Counted from the stretch's first letter, positions 39,908-54,343 are shown. The stretch is 64,000 bases of DNA from Caprella mutica (GCA_947561585.1 CANNZV010000511.1:124001-188000); one strand, 5' to 3'. Notes: generated by a model not told the origin, from the sequence alone. Numbers and translations: made by a program.

Positions 39908-42840
39908 ATAGGCAGGGCTTCATATCCTAATTCAAATTATTTTTTTAACAAATATTTATCAGTTATCGAATTTAATAAAGTTATCTGAAAAATTAGTACT
40001 GTTCTGAATAAGAGTTTCGTTATATCGTTCATTTGCGAGAACATTGTCATGCCTCCAAAAAGCTATTTTTAAGAGGCACTTTAGTACTTGCAATGTATGT
40101 ACTTACATTTAGTGTTATATTGTTAAGACATTTTGCTTCTCTAGCGGTAATTTTTTGAGCTATGTACAATTATGAAAGTTTTAAAAAACAAATCAGTATT
40201 TTAAGATTTTTATGTCTATTTAATAACAGCTCTTCAATACATATTTTTATGTTTATGACTTTGTTCTTGCATCGAGTGATATATTCATGCAATTAATTAA
40301 GCAACTTGCAGTTAATAGACGCATTTACATTCAATTCTGTAATTTTTATTTTGTTGAAAACCAAAAAGTGAATTCGAACATTGATATACAAATAATAGTG
40401 TTGCAGCCTGATTTGGAAAAACTTACATTATATGAATGAATAATATTTTATACACAACCTATGTTCCTTTTCATTATTTATTTGATTAATATCGATCAAT
40501 TCGAAACGCCATATTGTATATTAATTTGTCGGCCTTAGGCCTGAACAATAAATCCTACTTTCAAAGCTCTTGCCACCTCGGGCATATAAGAAGGGCTTGC
40601 ATGAATATACACTGAGTAGGAAGATAAAAAATGGAGGGACGGAGAAAGCAGAGAGGAAAATGTATCTGCTGTGAATAAAATATATCAATGTTGATGGGGT
40701 GAATTCAATTTTCTTTATCTAGATTATTGTTTACCTAGAATATATTAATATAATTTATTATGTTTTACGGTTTCTACGGTAGTACATACTATCAATTAGA
40801 TACTATCTATCATCATTTATCAATGATGAATTGATAAATATAATGAGTGTGATGTTACTGGTTGAAAACTTTATCAATATTGGTTAATCCGAATTTGAAA
40901 TCACATTCTTAAAATTAAGTTTATTTTTATTATTACAACAAATTATTTCGAAATTTTAGCAAACGCTTATTATGTTAACAATTGAATATTGAAAATCAAT
41001 AATATTTTTACAATTATTAATTATTAGTCATTCTAATACTGTGGTTGTAGTTTATTACGATTAGAATTGTTTATTATTGAATTCATTATTTATCATTTTA
41101 ATTTTTAGAATTTTAAATGTAAAACTCTATTTCGTGATGTTTAAAATCATAAAACTTGTAATGGACTATCTTAGTTGATTAAAAATCAAAAAATGTCGTA
41201 CACAGATCTTCACTAATCTATAAATTAAATATTACAAATTATTCAAAATTCCTTTAATTCATTTCACACATTTCCAACAATTCCCAAACAGTTCTAGAGT
41301 GTTTTTATCCTTTTGAGGAAATTGAATTGTATTTCCAAACCATTTGTGTGTTTCAGACAGATTCTCTGAGTTGCCAGAAGCTGTGTTTTGATTGGCTCTT
41401 TTACTTTGAAATAAATATTCGAACTCTGTGGTCGAAATGGAGAACATTGCTATTTAAATGGAGAACATTGCTATTTATATTTTGAGAGAAAAGGAGTGGT
41501 GTGGAAAATAATATTCATGAACGGAAGGAAGCTAAATAAGTTTCATCAGAATGCAATTAGTTGGTAGTTGATTAAATATTAGTTAAAAGTATAAACCAAT
41601 CATGATACGTTCTATCAACAAATATACCTGTAGTGACATACCTATTCAGGTAAATACTTTAGTATATTAGAACATCTAATTCTGAACTGCAATTGGATTC
41701 AAGATAAGGACATTTGGCTACTTAGTCAAAATCATAACTCCCAATTATCAGTGATAGTGATCGATAACTTGTAACTTCTCCGTATCTTGAAATCACTGGT
41801 TCAACAAGTCGCTTAAAGTGATCTCTGACAACGATGCCTATTTGGATTTTAACTGAGTTGAGAAATAATTACTCTCAGTTTTCATAAAATCGGAATGAAT
41901 CACTTGGCTATAATTTGTCACCGATTATTTTACAACATTTCACTTCATACAAAAAAAATTATTTTCGAAAAAACAAGATTCAATGGATGGTAATCAATTG
42001 ATTTACTGTCCTTAATGGTTTATTTTTAAAGCAGTTTCGTTGTTTGTGTTTAAATAGAAAATGATAATATTGTAGCAAATAGAGAGGCAGGCAGATAAGG
42101 TCAGGTCAGTCAGTTGTGTTTGAGACACAGTGAGGGAAGGTTGCCAGAGAGCAGCTCCTGAACACCTGAAACATGGCAACAATTGTGATGGATAAACTAA
42201 TTCCAATAGTGAACTCTACAGAAGTGATTATTTAGGATGTAAATTACTAAGAGTTTGAAATTATGTGAACGGAAAATTATTTTGGATAGTAGAAATTTAT
42301 ACAAGTTATAAAATAATACGTAAATTTAAGAATGACTGCAAAAAAATACCATTAGCCATATTGATTAATATAAATTTCATTATGTAATGTCATAATTGCT
42401 GAATCTTCAAATTAAAAGATATATACAGTTTTAAAGAGGTTTGAAAAATAATAAAATAATTGAAAAATTATGAATACTTCAAATATAAAAAATCTTTAAA
42501 TCTTATTTATTTTTATTTGTAAAATACATGAATTTTTCGAATACCTAAAAATTCAAATATGGATTACAATATTTGCGATTATTCCCAAATTCCTCAGCTG
42601 CAAATCAGAATTTTTTGCGGGAATTTCCACTCTAGACGATTTCCCGGAAAATTTGTGTGTGAATAGAAAAGATGAAATAAAATGGAGTGACTGTAGCTAT
42701 AATTTATTACAGGGATGTAAATTTATTGTTAATTATTTATTATTGAAATAGCAATTAGTTAACAATTGGTCTGTTTAATGTTCAAAATAATGTGTTTGAA
42801 GTAGAAGCGTCTATTCTTATTTATGTTTCCAAACAATTGT
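39908..42840. other. Intergenic, no gene recognised
   Basis: A+T-rich, no convincing reading frame, no clear repeats. Confidence 0.5.
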
Positions 42841-42848
42841 AAAACAAA

Positions 42849-43556
42849 CCGGGCCCCGCTTTTATAGAGTTGGAAATAGCTAATTGTGAGACATAATTCG
42901 ATATTAATGGCGCTCGTAGACATAAAAAACGGAGACAATTTTTTGAGGCATATATTTCATTGTAACTACAATAAACATCAAAAATATTATTCAGATAAGG
43001 TTATTGGAATCAAAATAATTCTTAAATTCAACATGTTCATTTTTAGAGTAAGCTCTGTGTTATTGCAGTAAAAATCTTATTATAATAATCATTATTTAAC
43101 TACTATATCAATTTGTATCGAGAAGTTAAGTAACATTGATATTATTTTTCCTTCTAACCAACCAATAACTTGGAACTTAGTACCCTACTACCAAAAATAT
43201 TCCACAAAGCATAAAATCACTGTTTGTTTAGTGTAACAAAATTAAATAAATCAAATTATAATTAAATTACTCACATATTCTGTGTGAATCATGGATTATA
43301 CAGATTGTAGAATATGCTATGGTTGAATTTTAAAACAATTAATAAATTCTCTCTACCTTTGAACTTTCATCAGAGAGTATCAACCAATTCTGGCTACAGA
43401 TACTGGAACTCGAACAATTTTCTCCTATTATAACTAGTAGAAAATTATATGTTTATCAAGAAGTAACAATTATATTGTTCATTTGAATCACCTCGGTCTT
43501 ATTACCCTTCTGTAATAAGACTGAATTGTGATTTGGTGATAAAAGCGGGGCCTGCT
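42849..43556. mobile_element. Possible MITE with GGCCCCGCTTTTAT ends
   Basis: GGGCCCCGCTTTTAT at the left and ATAAAAGCGGGGCC at the right are inverted copies 700 bp apart and stand out from the A+T-rich background. The similarity extends weakly inward (CTAATTGTGA.. against TGAATTGTGA..). No target duplication was recognised and the interior is non-coding. Confidence 0.5.
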
Positions 43557-43789
43557 TGTATAGTAAGCTCAAATTTTATTTATCACAAACAGTGAGTTGA
43601 AAGTGTTTGAATATTTGTTAACAAATTACTCTTTTTGAATCGAGCAGTTTAGATACACATTAATAGTTACAATTAATATAAGATTTAAATTGTTTACCAA
43701 AACGCCATGCACTTGATATTTAATGACATTTTTTACCAGTTTACTATGATTAAGGTCATATCTCTCCGTTTAATTTGTAAATATTGAAC

Positions 43790-43995
43790 ACTATATTGCC
43801 CTATCCAACATAACAATATTTCCCCATTATATTTATACTTTCTAGCATCACATTGCCCTCTCCAACATAAAAGTATTGCTATATTTTACACCGTATTCCA
43901 CCTGTATATATTTTATAGCACCACATCACACTATCCAAAATAAGAACATTTTTCTATTTTACACCGTATATATATTTTCTAACACCACATCTCCA
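43790..43995 (+). repeat. Degenerate repeat of about 65 bp, three copies
   Basis: Units built on CACTATATTGCCCTATCCAA, a poly-A/T part and TATATTTATACTTTCTAGCA repeat three times with many changes. Confidence 0.65.
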
Positions 43996-45023
43996 TTGAG
44001 GTAGAGCGTGAGACCTGCATTATGCCATGGAAAGTTACCCCGAAACTACAACAAGTTATAAGAAGTTCCCTTTGCATCTGGTTTTGCAATGATGCTTTTG
44101 ATGCTCTATGTAATTAGATTTTATAGCTTTAGTTTCTAGTTCAGAATACATAAATGAGTGAATGATTTTCATCGGTGAAGTTTATTATAAAAACAGGTGT
44201 GATTTTGATCTATTTTGTGCAGTATATATAAAATATGTGTTTTCTTAATATTTTGAATTATTAGTTTTCACAAAGACACATGTAGTATATTTTATTTCAT
44301 ACTTAACAAATACTAAAAAGCTACACAGAATTGGTTCCTAAAAGTACGAACATCTTAAAGAACCTAAAATTGATACGAATGAAATTATCTTGAATTAATG
44401 ATTGATTTGAACTGATGCAATAGTATCATTAAGCAATGTGAATATAATTTCTCTCCTCCATGTAAACCTATATGCAATAGTTTCATTTTGCATTACAAAC
44501 TAGCATCTGAACGTTCGAATCAAAGATTTGGAGTTATCTAATTTAATTAAATTAAAATAAAATTAAGTTTGAACGAAAAACTATGGTTTATCGTTTAAAC
44601 TGTTTAAATAGTTTTTAGTGGTAATGAATTTAGATTGAATTAATATTAATATGATATTTTGAATATATAAATTCATTTTATAAAAAGAACAATGATCATG
44701 TTATTTAAATATTTTCTTTTGCCGTTATAAAAAATGATGAATGCATACAGTTGTAATATAATAATTAATGAATAACTTATTATAGATTAATAAATATTCT
44801 TTCTAGATGTCAAAATTCGAGCTGAAAATGTGTTATATTAGAATGCAAAATTTAATTGGAGAGTGAAGATTTAACGAATTTATTGCTATGGTTACGAGAA
44901 ACGAATAAAATGAAGGAATGATTTAAGTTCTAATAAATTTGTCGACCACTACAAGGAAGGAAGAGCAATCATATTGTCGATTGCACGCTTGAACAGACCT
45001 ACAATTTGCGATATAGTCAAAAT
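43996..45023. other. Upstream flank of the Beat gene, nothing specific seen
   Basis: Likely to hold the promoter or 5' untranslated exon of the Beat gene, but no element could be named with support. Confidence 0.4.
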
Positions 45024-45075
45024 ATGCTGAGTGAAGGAATTTCTATCTTGGTACTCATCGTGTATGCCAACCTTG
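45024..45075 (+). CDS. Beat-family gene, exon 1 (signal peptide)
   Basis: ATG at 45024 starts 17 codons plus one base: a short N-terminus (M-L-S-E-G) and a hydrophobic run (I-S-I-L-V-L-I-V-Y-A-N-L), then the donor G|GTGAGT with AG of the exon lost but the rest ideal. The exon ends in phase 1, and the V-domain exon at 54344 starts in phase 1. A phase-1 intron right after the signal peptide is the usual layout of Ig-superfamily genes. The link across 9.3 kb is inference from phase, strand and content. An unrelated hydrophobic frame before a chance GTGAGT cannot be excluded. Confidence 0.6.
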
Positions 45076-47204
45076 GTGAGTAATCATTGCTGAAATATTT
45101 CAGTATTTGCCCTAATGTGTTTTACGTTCAGAAAGTATCGGAAGGACTGACTATGTGTTTAAAAAACACATTTCTTATTTATAAACCTACGCTACGGTAT
45201 TTTTTTCAAGTTGTTAGTATATACACTAAATTAAGTGTACCAAATTTCAAGTAAAAAATATAATGAACATATAATGAGAAATAAATACAAAGGTATATGA
45301 GACATTGGCAACTGATAAATCATAGTAGTGATTGGGTGGAACAGAACGTGTGTTTCTCGCAGGTGCTTCTGTTCTCCATGAAAACGCACGGACTGTGTGA
45401 GTTTAGCGGATACCAAGCTGTATTTCTTTCTATACCTACGTTGCCACACGTCACAATATTACAATTAATTTACGCCGATCAAAATATTTTTTAACAATTG
45501 AAAACAAAAATATATTTGATGATAAAATAATTTTTTAAAAATGTGCTTAAAAACACACATCAAGATCATTATAGGGTTAGTGTTGTAAATAATGTAAAAC
45601 AATTATTTACTAATTTCTTATAATGATTTTTTTTTTCAAATTACCGGATGAAAAATTTCAACATAAACACCCTGAATTTGGTTATATCTACGATAAAACG
45701 TAAATATAAATACATTTATAATTATTGAGATGATGTAAATAAATTTTACCAGTCCAGATGCAAATGTGTTTGACACATTCCCCATAGACATAGGCCATAG
45801 AGGATCCAATCGCACTCTCTTCAGTTGTCGATATCTCTCATTACTTCAAAGGGAATTCGAATCTATATTCTCCTGGGGATTTATCAGTAGCTAGGATATT
45901 GTAATCCTATTGTCAATTTAGTGGTTATTTTTTGTTATGAAAGTTATTGCTTTATTGACTTCAAAGGTTAATTGCTTTATAGACTTTAAATTACTTATGT
46001 AAAAAATTGAAAATTTTAATAAGAATAATTCTCGAGATATTGTGAAATAAACATTTACCATTCTGACTTTGGTTGGTCATCAGAAGGAAATACCAACTTT
46101 TCGGCAACATGCTTATCAAATATCCAGAAAACCAATAACCTATCAATATAGAATTGTGCCATGGATGATATCCATATTGGGGATAATACTTTGGAGATAA
46201 AACAAGACTATACTATGACTATAGGATATAGATGCAGATTTAATGCAAAATGGTACGGCACTAAACAGTCCCCTACACGGCATTTGAATTTAGCAGGAAA
46301 GGAGAGAAGGATAGTAAGACATCAGCCTGTGAACAAACAAGAAATTCAATGAATCAATTTACTGCAAATTTAGAGAATTAGTCGACTGGATTTCAGCGTT
46401 ATTAAATGATTACATTTATTAGAAAATTATTTATTGAAAAATCAACATAAATTAAATAAGAGAAATATTGTTTCATTCTGTAAATTGGTAATGACTTTAA
46501 TTGTTATATAATTATTTTAGGTAATTAAAATATTTATTAATTATGTGACATACCTAAATTAATAATAACTGTTTGTTGGACAGAGAGAGAAAAATATTCA
46601 TGCAAAGTGAACTATTATTCTTTGCTAAACAACTTCAGTAACAATAAACCACAAGTTTTATCTCCAGTCCGTTCAGTTTATCTCGAGTGTTAACTTGCAG
46701 AAGAGATTCGGAACATTTGTTTGAAGCCCCAAACTTCGACAGAGGTCGGAAGGTTCAATTGTCTGAAATTGCATCAATGGCCAAACACCATTTCGAATGC
46801 AATAGAAGATTGGTTTCGAATGAGGTTGTTATGCAAACCAAATAGGAAGAAAATTGAATTGAATTGGCTAATGTATTTATTCAGAAAATTTAATAAAACA
46901 GCTAGGATTTAATTTGATTTAGTTAGAAATATAAATTGAAACGAAACTAATTTTTAACAAATTAAGGAAATTCAAAATCTGAACGTATGAAAATATAGTA
47001 ATTAAATAATTCTTGGAAACCACTAGCTAGAAGACTCAATCATTCCACTAAATTTTATATTTCATGTTTTACCAATCATTGGTAATAGTGACGATATTGC
47101 CTCTATATTCGCCACTCCTCTCCACTCTCATCTGTTGCTATCAATTACCTCTGCAATTAAAGTGTCAGTGCTGACTAACGTCAGACTAGTGCATCAGAAT
47201 GAAG

Positions 47205-47560
47205 TGATTAACAGACATACACTGAACAATGCATCAGACATGCATTAAACATTCCATCAGACATACACTGAACAATGCATCAGACATGCATTGAACATTC
47301 CATCAGACATGCATTAACATTCTATCAGACATGCATTGAACATTCTATCAGACATGCATTGAACATTCTATCAGACCTGTATTGAACATTCCATCAGACC
47401 TGCATTGAACATTCCATCAGACATGCATTGAGCATTCTATCAGACATGCATTGAACATTCTATCAGACCTGTATTAAACATTCCATCAGACCTGCATTGA
47501 ACATTGATTGCATCAGACCTGCATTGAACATTGATTGCATCAGACCTGCATTGAACATTA
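47205..47560 (+). repeat. 23-bp minisatellite (ATCAGACATGCATTGAACAT)
   Basis: About fifteen units of ATCAGACATGCATTGAACAT plus TCT or TCC, with runs of CAGACCTGYATTG variants and two late units with an inserted TGATTGC. Confidence 0.92.
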
Positions 47561-48429
47561 TATGAAATAGGTTCCATTTAAAACACTGTAATAGGTTTCA
47601 TTTAAAAGAGAAGAATCTCAAATTTAATATCATATCATTCATAGGTATCATTTCATTCATACTATATATAACAATATAAGCACAACTATAAAGCTTGGAT
47701 TTAATTAGCAGTTTATTGATAATTATTGACAGTGGAATGGAAAAAATTATCCCTGTGGTTATGTTTAAACTTGGATCCTTTATGACTAAATTTATCGATT
47801 TTAGGCAAGAGATGGAACACTATTAAGTTAAATACTTATTGAATGAAATTACTTTACGTGATATGTCAACGGCAAAGTGAATAATTTAAATATAGGTATT
47901 TAGTTAATGAAAAAACAACAAGGACGGAGACATCATTAACATGGTTAGATAAATTTAATTATTGATTATTAAACGAAATTAGTGAGAAATTTATCTGCAT
48001 AAGACATAAATAAAGAAATCAATTGTTCACTTTTCTTATCATTTTATTTGACACATTTATTTGACACCGTTTTAAATGAAATACCATCAAGAACTCATGC
48101 TAACACTCTATACAGAATGTGATAAAGAAACGTTTTTCGTCTCATAAGGTAATTGGTGGCGGTCATATAAATTATAAACTTCAAAAGAAATAAAATTGGA
48201 GTTTTTTTCTTTAAAATGAAACCTATTTCAATCTTCAAACAATAATAGTTTACAAATTGCCACCATCCTAAATCAGCTTTCTTTTTGCCGATTAACATAT
48301 ATAACATACCTACATGGAGATCTACATCGATAAATTAATTTTCCAAATATCTATTTCATAAAAAAAATAACTAATTAAACATCAAGTGTTTCAATCAACT
48401 GTTTTTTCACAAAATAAAATGTAGCAGTA

Positions 48430-48605
48430 ACCAGGACACTGCCTCGGTACACCAGCTCTTATAGCTAAGATATCAACCCCGTATTTTTATCTTATTCAGG
48501 CTGCTTCTCCTGTATTTCCCGTATCCAGGATACTCCCATAGTATTTTTACCATTTCCAGGTTACTCCTAGTTATTTTTCTTGTGTCCAGGCTAGTTGCCT
48601 GCGGT
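48430..48605 (+). repeat. Degenerate repeat of about 35 bp (TCCAGGCTACTCCTAGTATT)
   Basis: Four to five poorly conserved units of the type CCAGG-TACTCC-TAGTATTTTT-C. Confidence 0.6.
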
Positions 48606-49078
48606 AACTCTCCCCATTAAAATTCATGAGAGATTTGCTCATTTGAATTTCCACTTATTTATGAAGTTGCAAAAACTGTTTTTATAAATTACATCCAAAG
48701 AGCTTTATTGGGATTGTTCTGAAAACAACTATTTAGCTTTTCCATATTGCATCGAGTGACTTATGAAAAATAGACTGTTTGTATGGAATAACAATGTGTT
48801 TATAAGTTTGTAATACATACATGAAACTTACTCTTATTACAATAAACAATTCACTTATATACTCAATAGTTGTCCAATCAATTGTTATTTATGGAAAAAC
48901 CGGTGTCCGGAAAACGGCCAGGCGGAAAACTTCCAGGTGGAAAACTGCAATACGGAAAACTGCCAGTCACTTACTGGCAAATTATGTTTTTTTTTGTTTC
49001 TGAAATATTAATTTGTTATAAACACATTCTAAGAATATTTTAATTTATAAAGAAACGGCGTTAGTCCTTCGTTAAGGG

Positions 49079-52000
49079 GGTTCTAGGAGATATCGGTGTG
49101 GGAGAATTCGCCGTTGGAATTTTCGTCGTTGTAATATTCGCCGTAAGGAATATTCGCCGTGAGGAAGAAATTATAGAGAACATAGCTATTGAACACTTAT
49201 AAGTACTGATAAAAAATATTGATAATTCTAAAGAAAACCAATTTGTTAAATAACTATACGACTGAAAATTTTAGATAATTTTAGAATTTTTTTATAAGAA
49301 TTTATATTTATAAATGTCAATTGTAGGAAATTAGGTAATATTTTATATCAGTTAAAACTAAGATGCCTAAAATGTATGGTAAATGTTCAAATATGCAATG
49401 TATATTCTAATAATTACTTTTATAATTTTGTGGCACGAGAGGTCGTCGCCGCATAACATTTGGAGTGTTTTCATTGGTTGAATAAATTGTCGAAACTAAT
49501 TTCTTTGTTAAAAGAAATGTTCAGTAAAAATGAATAAGATCACTAGTGATAGTCAGCTGTGTTTTGGCTAATCCTAGTCGGTTCGCATCACTTCCTCTTA
49601 AAAGTGTTTGTGTCTCCCTGTATGTTTAATATTGTGACCTAACTATTTATTGATTGTTTTGATTTATTCGGTATTACCTTCTACGGTTTACCTCTTGCAA
49701 TCTGAATTATTGTGCATGGCACAAAAAAAATTAAGGTAGTACACTGTGTATAATGCTACAATTAAAATATCTCTTTTGTGAGTGTATGCGAGGTCTCTAA
49801 ACCAAAATTCAATTGATTTCTATTTTAGAATCCATAGAAATCCTCGTTGCTGTGATTCTAACGTAATTTGAGGTATAAATAGGTAGTACAATTTTTTTAG
49901 TTCTATATTATTATTGTTATGATAACCTCTGAGTCACAACGTAAGCTACCTATTTTAATTGATTAATTAAGATTCAATGATGACTTTCTTTTAATTCAAA
50001 TGACTAATTATTCACTTTTCCAATTTTACAGATTTCTGTTATTCGACTTCCATTAATTAACTATTTTCTAATTCTATAATTTCTCTCAATTCAATGCCTA
50101 TATAAGTTGGAGATGGATACAAGCAATGGACTAAATATTAATTTATTCATTACTGCTTATTATTAATTGACATTGATTATGAATTGCATTATTAAGATGA
50201 TTCGAAAATTAATTTATAAATCGAAAAATGGTTTTACCGAAAGAATTATAAACCTTAATACTAAACTAACTAAGAATCCAGCTTCTAAAGTGAATAAATG
50301 ACAATGGTTGATTAGACCTATTTAATTACATTGAACCTATAACTATCTGCTCAATTATTATCACGTTGGTTATTTACTCAACTTTTGATTGTCATCCGAT
50401 GAATATGTGATTAATACCCCGGTATGGCTTTAGTATTACGTGATCTATAATTTGTCACTGATAATTCACTTCACCAATAAAGTTATTAGATGAAAGAAAG
50501 GAACAAGGGAAAGGACGTCCGATTGTCCCGAGAGCCAAGGGTATTAATGAGGGTAGAGGGAAAGTTGTCGCACCTCACGGGGGTGTAGAGATGGGTTGCG
50601 TGCCTTTTGCACTGCCTACCACACTAACTGTACAGTCTGCTACAATAGTACACTACCTATGTACCACACATACTATATAATATAGGCTTTGTAAGTTGCA
50701 TCATAACATATATGCCCCTCCCTTTTAAAAGTTCACATTGTCCTCGATGTACATTATTATAGGACAGAGTTAATTAAAGTAATTGGCAGAGAGCAAGAGA
50801 CTAAAGTATTTAACCAAATATCATAATGGACATACAGTCAAAAGACTATAACATTTCACAGAATAACATATTATGTAACGAGTGACACAAACCAAATAAA
50901 TGAAACATTACATCGCTAAATTAGCTTATGTTCATTTTAAAAATCATGACATTTTACATACAATGATATGAGTAACATATTATTATTCATATTTTCAATA
51001 AATGAAATTATGATATTCTGTTGATAGTGTTTTTAGTTCAGCATATACCCGCATTATTCCCGTTTTAATAATTTTATGAAAGCCCCATGTTAATGTTTGA
51101 TGAGTCTTAAATACGGTTGGTATAAATTTCATTTCCAGTACTAGACAGTTAGACTCGATAATTTGTAATTATTTAAACAGGAGTCATGTCGTATGGCGGA
51201 TCTATTTTAGTCGCAACTAATAATAATAATGATAATTGAAATAAGTACACTATCCGAATACTGCGGAAGTGTCGGCCAGCTGTAGATTCCATTTGAAGTT
51301 TGCAAATTGTTCTCGGGAACGGTCCTTTCAATATGAGTGATTATACGATAATTAATATACGTTAGGATGGGAATATCTATGTCCCCCAAGAATGGTTTGC
51401 TTTTGTATATTTATGAATAATACCGAAGTGATATACCAGAATAATGGTACGCTATCGAATGAATGGAATATATATACATACCGAGCCATCATATTACTTG
51501 ACGTATAATTTCAAATAAGAATAACTATACCTATATATTTCAATGGTGTACACGGAAAACTGCCAGGCGGAAAACTGCCGAAACGGAAAACTGCCAGGCG
51601 GAAAACTGCCAAGCGGAAAACTGCCAGTCACTTATTTGTCAATTTAAGTATTTTTTTTACTTTTGATAAACATTTTAATTCATTAAAAACAGCGTTAGCC
51701 ATTCGTCAAGTGATTAAGGAGACATTCATTTCTTACAGTTATAACTAAAGTATATTGATTATTAGAATACTTATTATTCAATTGAAAAGATACTTTATTA
51801 AACACACAGTAAACCAAATTCAGTACAATTAAAGAAATTATAATTACCATTTTTAACTTATTTTTTCAGCATGTACATTTAAAAAATATGTATATATTTA
51901 TATATCTATATAGGATTTTATATGTTTATAAGATAAATAATTTATATCTTGTATATTATATAAATTAAATGTAGTTTACATCACTTATATGTATGTTCAA

Positions 52001-53329
52001 TATTTATTACATTTACAATTTTATTCTACATAGCATTAACACCTTCATTTTTACAATTTCCATCTATATGTAAAAATATTATTGATTTATATGCAATCCA
52101 ATTCGATCGAGTGAAATTGTTAGAAAATTAGGTTGTAGTATCAGTTTGATAATCATAGAAATTGTGTTGCAAATTCTAAATATTCCACAAACATCGATCG
52201 AATTTGTTTTATAATGAGTGCAAGCGAATATTAAGCTTGAAGGCTTGTTCAATTATCAAATTATAAACAAAAAATGAAATAATTAGAAACTAAAGCCGTA
52301 TGAAATGATAATGTAGAGATGCATTGTGTAAACGAAGAAATTGTACTCTAGCTGTCACTAATACAATCATTTCTTTGTTTCTTCTTCTTTTAGTATTTTC
52401 TAAGAAAGGTATTATTTTTTTCATATCATGTATTTGATTTTTTACTGTAATATTTATATTATAATATATTTTCTAATGAAAAAAAAATATTTTTTTGTTT
52501 CGTATACAAAGTAAAAATGAATGTTCCCTTAACTACTTTTAACTAAGAGCGAACTTCGTTTTTTTATAAATCAAATGTTATTACTGACTAAAGTCATTAA
52601 ACTCAGTAAGTGACTGGCAGTTTTCCGCCTGGCAGTTTTCCGGACACCATTTCAATAACTCTGAAATAACATTGTTTCTTTCTCAAAGGTATCGAATGAT
52701 GTTAATAAGCTTACATCCTCTCTTTTAACCCTTACCCTAAAAGTCCGTTAAGATACCATAATTAAGATATCCCTTTTGTACCCATAGGATTAATATTGAA
52801 TACTCAAGAGTCAGTATGACTAGCTATTTTATATGACAATTGTACATATTTAGGCTTATTCGAGTTTCTTAGAGAACACTTGTTCTCTATAGGCAGAATT
52901 GACACGACACTAGCGGGGGTACGACATAATCATATACTGTTCGACCCTCTATTCCGATCATTCTCATAACCATATTTTTATATTTGTGCCTATAATATAA
53001 TTGAACCGGTCATTATCCGCTTTCATTTCCTGTGTAATTGATAGACATTAATTAGATCAGTTACTAAATTATGGAAATAAAGAATAAACAATTGGTTCTG
53101 AAGGGATAAATTCACATATATTCCCATTAGAATTAGGAGGTCTAGTGTCAATTCTCAAACCCAAGAAGTGATCATAACATTATTTATATATAGTTATTAA
53201 CATATATAGAAAAAAATGTATTTAGTTATATTATTATTTAAATATTATTTAAATATTCTTCACGGAGAATCTTCCTGACGGCAAATTTTCCAACGGCGAA
53301 TATTCCGTCGGTGAAATTCTCCGGCCACT
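49079..53329. mobile_element. Mirrored-array element, GGAATATTCGCCGTG family, nested in the previous one
   Basis: The left end starts GGTTCTAGG and runs through about five 14-15-bp units (GGAATATTCGCCGT, 49095-49163). The right array (53258-53329) is the reverse and ends GGCCACT. An exact 8-bp duplication GTTAAGGG lies at 49071-49078 and 53330-53337. It contains the complete 1.1-kb element at 51545-52648. The remainder is non-coding. A block with higher G+C at 50500-50720 was not identified. Confidence 0.75.
51545..52648. mobile_element. Mirrored-array element, CGGAAAACTGCCAGG family, complete copy
   Basis: 1104 bp. The left end GGTGTACACGGAAAACTGCC carries five units of CGGAAAACTGCCAGG; the right end carries two in reverse and ends CGGACACC. 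An exact 8-bp duplication ATTTCAAT lies at 51537-51544 and 52649-52656. The interior is A+T-rich and non-coding. A GG start plus 8-bp duplication is seen in Merlin elements, among others; this is only a structural hint. Confidence 0.85.
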
Positions 53330-54343
53330 GTTAAGGGGACCTCCATTTTTACAGTAATAACTATATAGATATTGAATAACTGAATAATCTAATGGAAACA
53401 ATATTTCAATAAAACATTAAACACACAGTAAATAAAACTGTAGTACCCACAAGAAGTTATAAATTCCATTTTAAACTTCTTTGCTAATTCACGTACATTT
53501 TGAGAACATGTTAAGTTACGCAGATATATTTTTAAACTCATATTGTATATGCAGGGTTTTTTTATATTTATAAGATTTATAATATATATCTTATATTTTA
53601 TAAAATAAGTGAATGTTAAATCAATTTATATGTTTGTTCAATACTTATTACATTTACATTTTTATTCTCCATGTTATTAACACCTCAATTTTTACAATGT
53701 TCATTTATATGTAAAGAGTATAGTTTTATAATCATAGATGTTGGGTTGCAAATTCTAAATATTTCACGAATATCGATCGAAGTGGTTTTAAAATGAGTAC
53801 GAGAGAATATTAAGCTTGAAGGCTTGTACAATTTTCAAATTATAAAGCAAAATAAATAAATAATTATACACTAAATTCGTTATGAACTGATAATGTAAAG
53901 GGGCGTTGTATAAACAAAGAAATTGTTCTCTGTCCTTTTAATAAAGTTATTTCTTTTTTTTTCTTTGCTTAGTATTCTCTAAGGAAGGATTTAGTTTTTA
54001 ATTTCTCTATTGTATTTATATATAATAATGCATTTCATATATTTTATAATAAATTGATGGAAATGAAAGATTGCGTCACATATTGTATCAAATCAGCAAA
54101 AAATAGAAAAGAGGGCATTAGATTTTTTCATCAGTGTAGAGAATGAAAAAGATTGCAATATATGGAAAACAACCATTATAGGATGGTTAAATAAAATTAA
54201 ATCATTATAGGATGTTTCAACTATAAAATTACGAGCGGGCAATGATACCAGTCTGGTCTTATATGCTGTACATATTTTAGTCCTTTTACGGTTAAATGAA
54301 ACAGGCAATAATCTTAACACCCCTCCCCCACGTCTCCCTACAG

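Larger units (their letters stand above)
45076..48901 (+). other. Beat intron 1, first part
   Basis: Proposed intron sequence; no coding exon seen. It contains minisatellites at 47205-47560 and 48430-48605. Introns of this size are usual in nervous-system Ig genes. Confidence 0.5.
48902..54055. mobile_element. Mirrored-array element, CGGAAAACTGCCAGG family, copy 1 (split, right end missing)
   Basis: The left end GGTGTCCGGAAAAC leads into four degenerate units (48902-48969) and a part that matches the interior of the complete copy at 51545-52648. The match breaks off at 49078 and resumes at 53330 up to about 54055. The gap is the element 49079-53329 with an 8-bp duplication GTTAAGGG on both sides. 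The right-end array is not present, so this copy was shortened at its right end. Confidence 0.7.

Noticed and set aside
46161..46352. 63-codon frame in the Beat intron that reads like a soluble protein
   Set aside because: No splice sites in matching phase and no family recognised; length is within chance.
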